Below, piece after piece: positions 5,763-6,652 of a DNA stretch of 6,652 bases; the stretch's first letter is position 1, and each line of letters starts with the position of its first letter. The translations under genes were made by a program, and so were the position numbers. The DNA is taken from assembly GCA_030838265.1 (NCBI GenBank), contig JAUTXA010000277.1, positions 1 to 6,652 on the forward strand, read 5' to 3'. The notes beneath the pieces were generated by a model. It was not told the origin of the DNA. It ran no database searches and saw only the letters and a program-made list of their open reading frames with translations. Source of the stretch: Actinomycetota bacterium (GTDB taxonomy: Bacteria; Actinomycetota; Acidimicrobiia; Acidimicrobiales; BP-101).

Positions 5763-6536
5763 GTGGGGCGAGTGGAGCAGCAACCCGTAACCGAGGGGCG
5801 GCTCCTCTCGGCGCGCCCGGCCGGCGCCACGTCAACCCTTGACCTGGCAACGGTCGACCGCGAGGCCTTGGTGCGGGACCACATGACCCTGGCCCGCAAG
5901 GTCGCCGGGCGCTTCACCCATCGGGGCGAGTCGATCGACGACCTCAACCAGGTGGCGATGATCGGGTTGGTGAAGGCGGCGGAGCGCTTCGACACGGAAC
6001 GTGGCGTCCAGTTCGTCACCTATGCCACGGCCACCATGCTCGGTGAGCTGAAGCGGCACTTCCGCGACAACCGCTGGTGGGTGCACGTCCCTCGCTCGGT
6101 GCAGAACCAGTACATCGCCGTGCGCGAGGCCGTCGAGCTGCTGACCCAGCAGCTGCACCGATCGCCCACCCTGCCCGAGATCGCCAACTTTGCCCAGCTC
6201 AGCGCCGAGGCCGTCCTCGAGGCCATCGAGGCCGGTCGCTCCTTCCACCCGACCTCGCTCGACGTCGGTCCCGAAGAGAACGACACCCGCCCGGAGCTCA
6301 GCGAGGTCGACAGTGGTCTGGCCGAGGTCGACGACCGTCAGTCTGCCCTCGCCCTCGTCTCCCACCTGCCTCCTCGAGAGCAGGCCATCGTCAGGTTGCG
6401 GTTCTTCGACCAGATGACGCAGTCCGAGATCGCCGGCCACCTGGGCATGAGCCAGATGCACGTGAGCCGCCTCCTCGCCCGCAGCCTCGAGAAGCTCAGG
6501 GCGTGGGTGGACGCCAGCCCGACCGAGCCCGCCTAG
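5763..6536 (+). CDS. Alternative RNA polymerase sigma factor, SigF/SigB/SigG subfamily
   Basis: The product has 257 residues from the GTG at 5763. It recruits RNA polymerase core to a specific promoter set. Region 2 (about 36-108) includes DDLNQVAMIGLVKAAERFD for core binding and the aromatic stretch GVQFVTYATATMLGELKRHF for -10 recognition and melting, followed by RDNRWWVHVPRS. The RD..W.VHVPRS sequence is the hallmark of the SigF/SigB subfamily. Region 3 (about 112-165) includes LHRSPTLPEIANFA. Region 4 (about 195-248) holds HLPPREQAIVRLRFF and the helix-turn-helix TQSEIAGHLGMSQMHVSRLLARSL that reads the -35 element. The length is usual for the group, with no region 1.1. These factors normally control stress, development or motility and are held by RsbW-like anti-sigma factors. 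No anti-sigma or anti-anti-sigma gene is in view. It is probably partly co-transcribed with the helicase gene. Confidence 0.93.
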   Translation: MGRVEQQPVTEGRLLSARPAGATSTLDLATVDREALVRDHMTLARKVAGRFTHRGESIDDLNQVAMIGLVKAAERFDTERGVQFVTYATATMLGELKRHFRDNRWWVHVPRSVQNQYIAVREAVELLTQQLHRSPTLPEIANFAQLSAEAVLEAIEAGRSFHPTSLDVGPEENDTRPELSEVDSGLAEVDDRQSALALVSHLPPREQAIVRLRFFDQMTQSEIAGHLGMSQMHVSRLLARSLEKLRAWVDASPTEPA

Positions 6537-6616
6537 ACCTTCCTCCCCGCACCGAGGGCGAGAAGACCGGGCTGTAAGGTCAGAAACCTCGTCGCGACGC
6601 GAAAGGGGAAGTTCGG
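6537..6616. other. Intergenic stretch after the sigma factor gene
   Basis: These 80 bases hold no convincing intrinsic terminator. There is a small AGGT/ACCT inverted repeat (6577-6589, five-base loop), a perfect 10-base palindrome CGTCGCGACG (6590-6599), and a weak -10-like TAAGGT (6575-6580) without a -35 partner. Read-through into the next gene is plausible. Confidence 0.4.
6602..6609 (+). promoter_or_regulatory. Shine-Dalgarno site of a following gene
   Basis: AAAGGGGA lies seven bases before TTG at 6617. It closely resembles the GAAGGGGAAG site used by the MDMPI-like gene at 921-930, which supports a real translation start here. Confidence 0.45.
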
Positions 6617-6652
6617 TTGCTCTCGGCCGCCAATGTGCGAGCCCGCCAAATC
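6617..6652 (+). CDS. Start of an unidentified gene, truncated by the window end
   Basis: Only 12 codons are visible, reading MLSAANVRARQI from a TTG start, with no stop before the edge. The call rests on the purine-rich site just upstream and on gene spacing: 80 bases after the sigma factor stop, on the same strand. ATG at 6633 in another frame is a weaker alternative because it has no ribosome binding site. Too little is visible to name a family. Confidence 0.35.
   Translation, partial: MLSAANVRARQI

Overview
The window looks like chromosomal DNA of a high-GC actinobacterium. Third codon positions are almost all G or C. The genes belong to families typical of Actinomycetota: a mycothiol-linked maleylpyruvate isomerase-like protein, a lysozyme-like protein with the GLFQQRPSQGWG signature, a class II HelD-type helicase and a SigF/SigB-type sigma factor. 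Acidimicrobiia or a related lineage is a reasonable guess from gene style, but the sequence alone does not settle it. I see no tRNA, rRNA, CRISPR array, transposon or phage gene, and no gene-free stretch longer than about 140 bases.

Layout. Positions 2-922 (+) hold the 3' part of a gene for a membrane-anchored extracellular protein of unknown function. Eleven bases later comes an MDMPI/DinB-like protein with an SCP2-like tail (934-1719, +). A convergent pair of stop codons, separated by four bases and set in nested inverted repeats, ends this block. On the minus strand a Kelch-repeat lipoprotein gene (3558 down to 2503) overlaps a lysozyme-like membrane protein gene (2506 down to 1724) by four bases, so the two are probably translationally coupled. 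A divergent region of about 140 bases separates the Kelch gene from the plus-strand block. That block holds a UvrD-like HelD/HelR-type RNA polymerase-remodelling ATPase (3698-5734) and, 28 bases later, an alternative sigma factor (5763-6536). The last 116 bases hold a short intergenic stretch and the likely TTG start of a further gene that runs out of the window.

How the genes may work together. There are two themes. The left half encodes cell-surface proteins (membrane ectodomain protein, Kelch lipoprotein, lysozyme-like protein) plus one cytoplasmic thiol- or metal-dependent enzyme. The right half pairs two proteins that both act on RNA polymerase: a HelD-type factor that clears or recycles the enzyme and a sigma factor that redirects it. 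That HelD-sigma pair is the most interesting arrangement here. I found no strong case for a wholly new defence or mobile system. The most novel single item is the uncharacterised four-cysteine ectodomain protein at the left edge.
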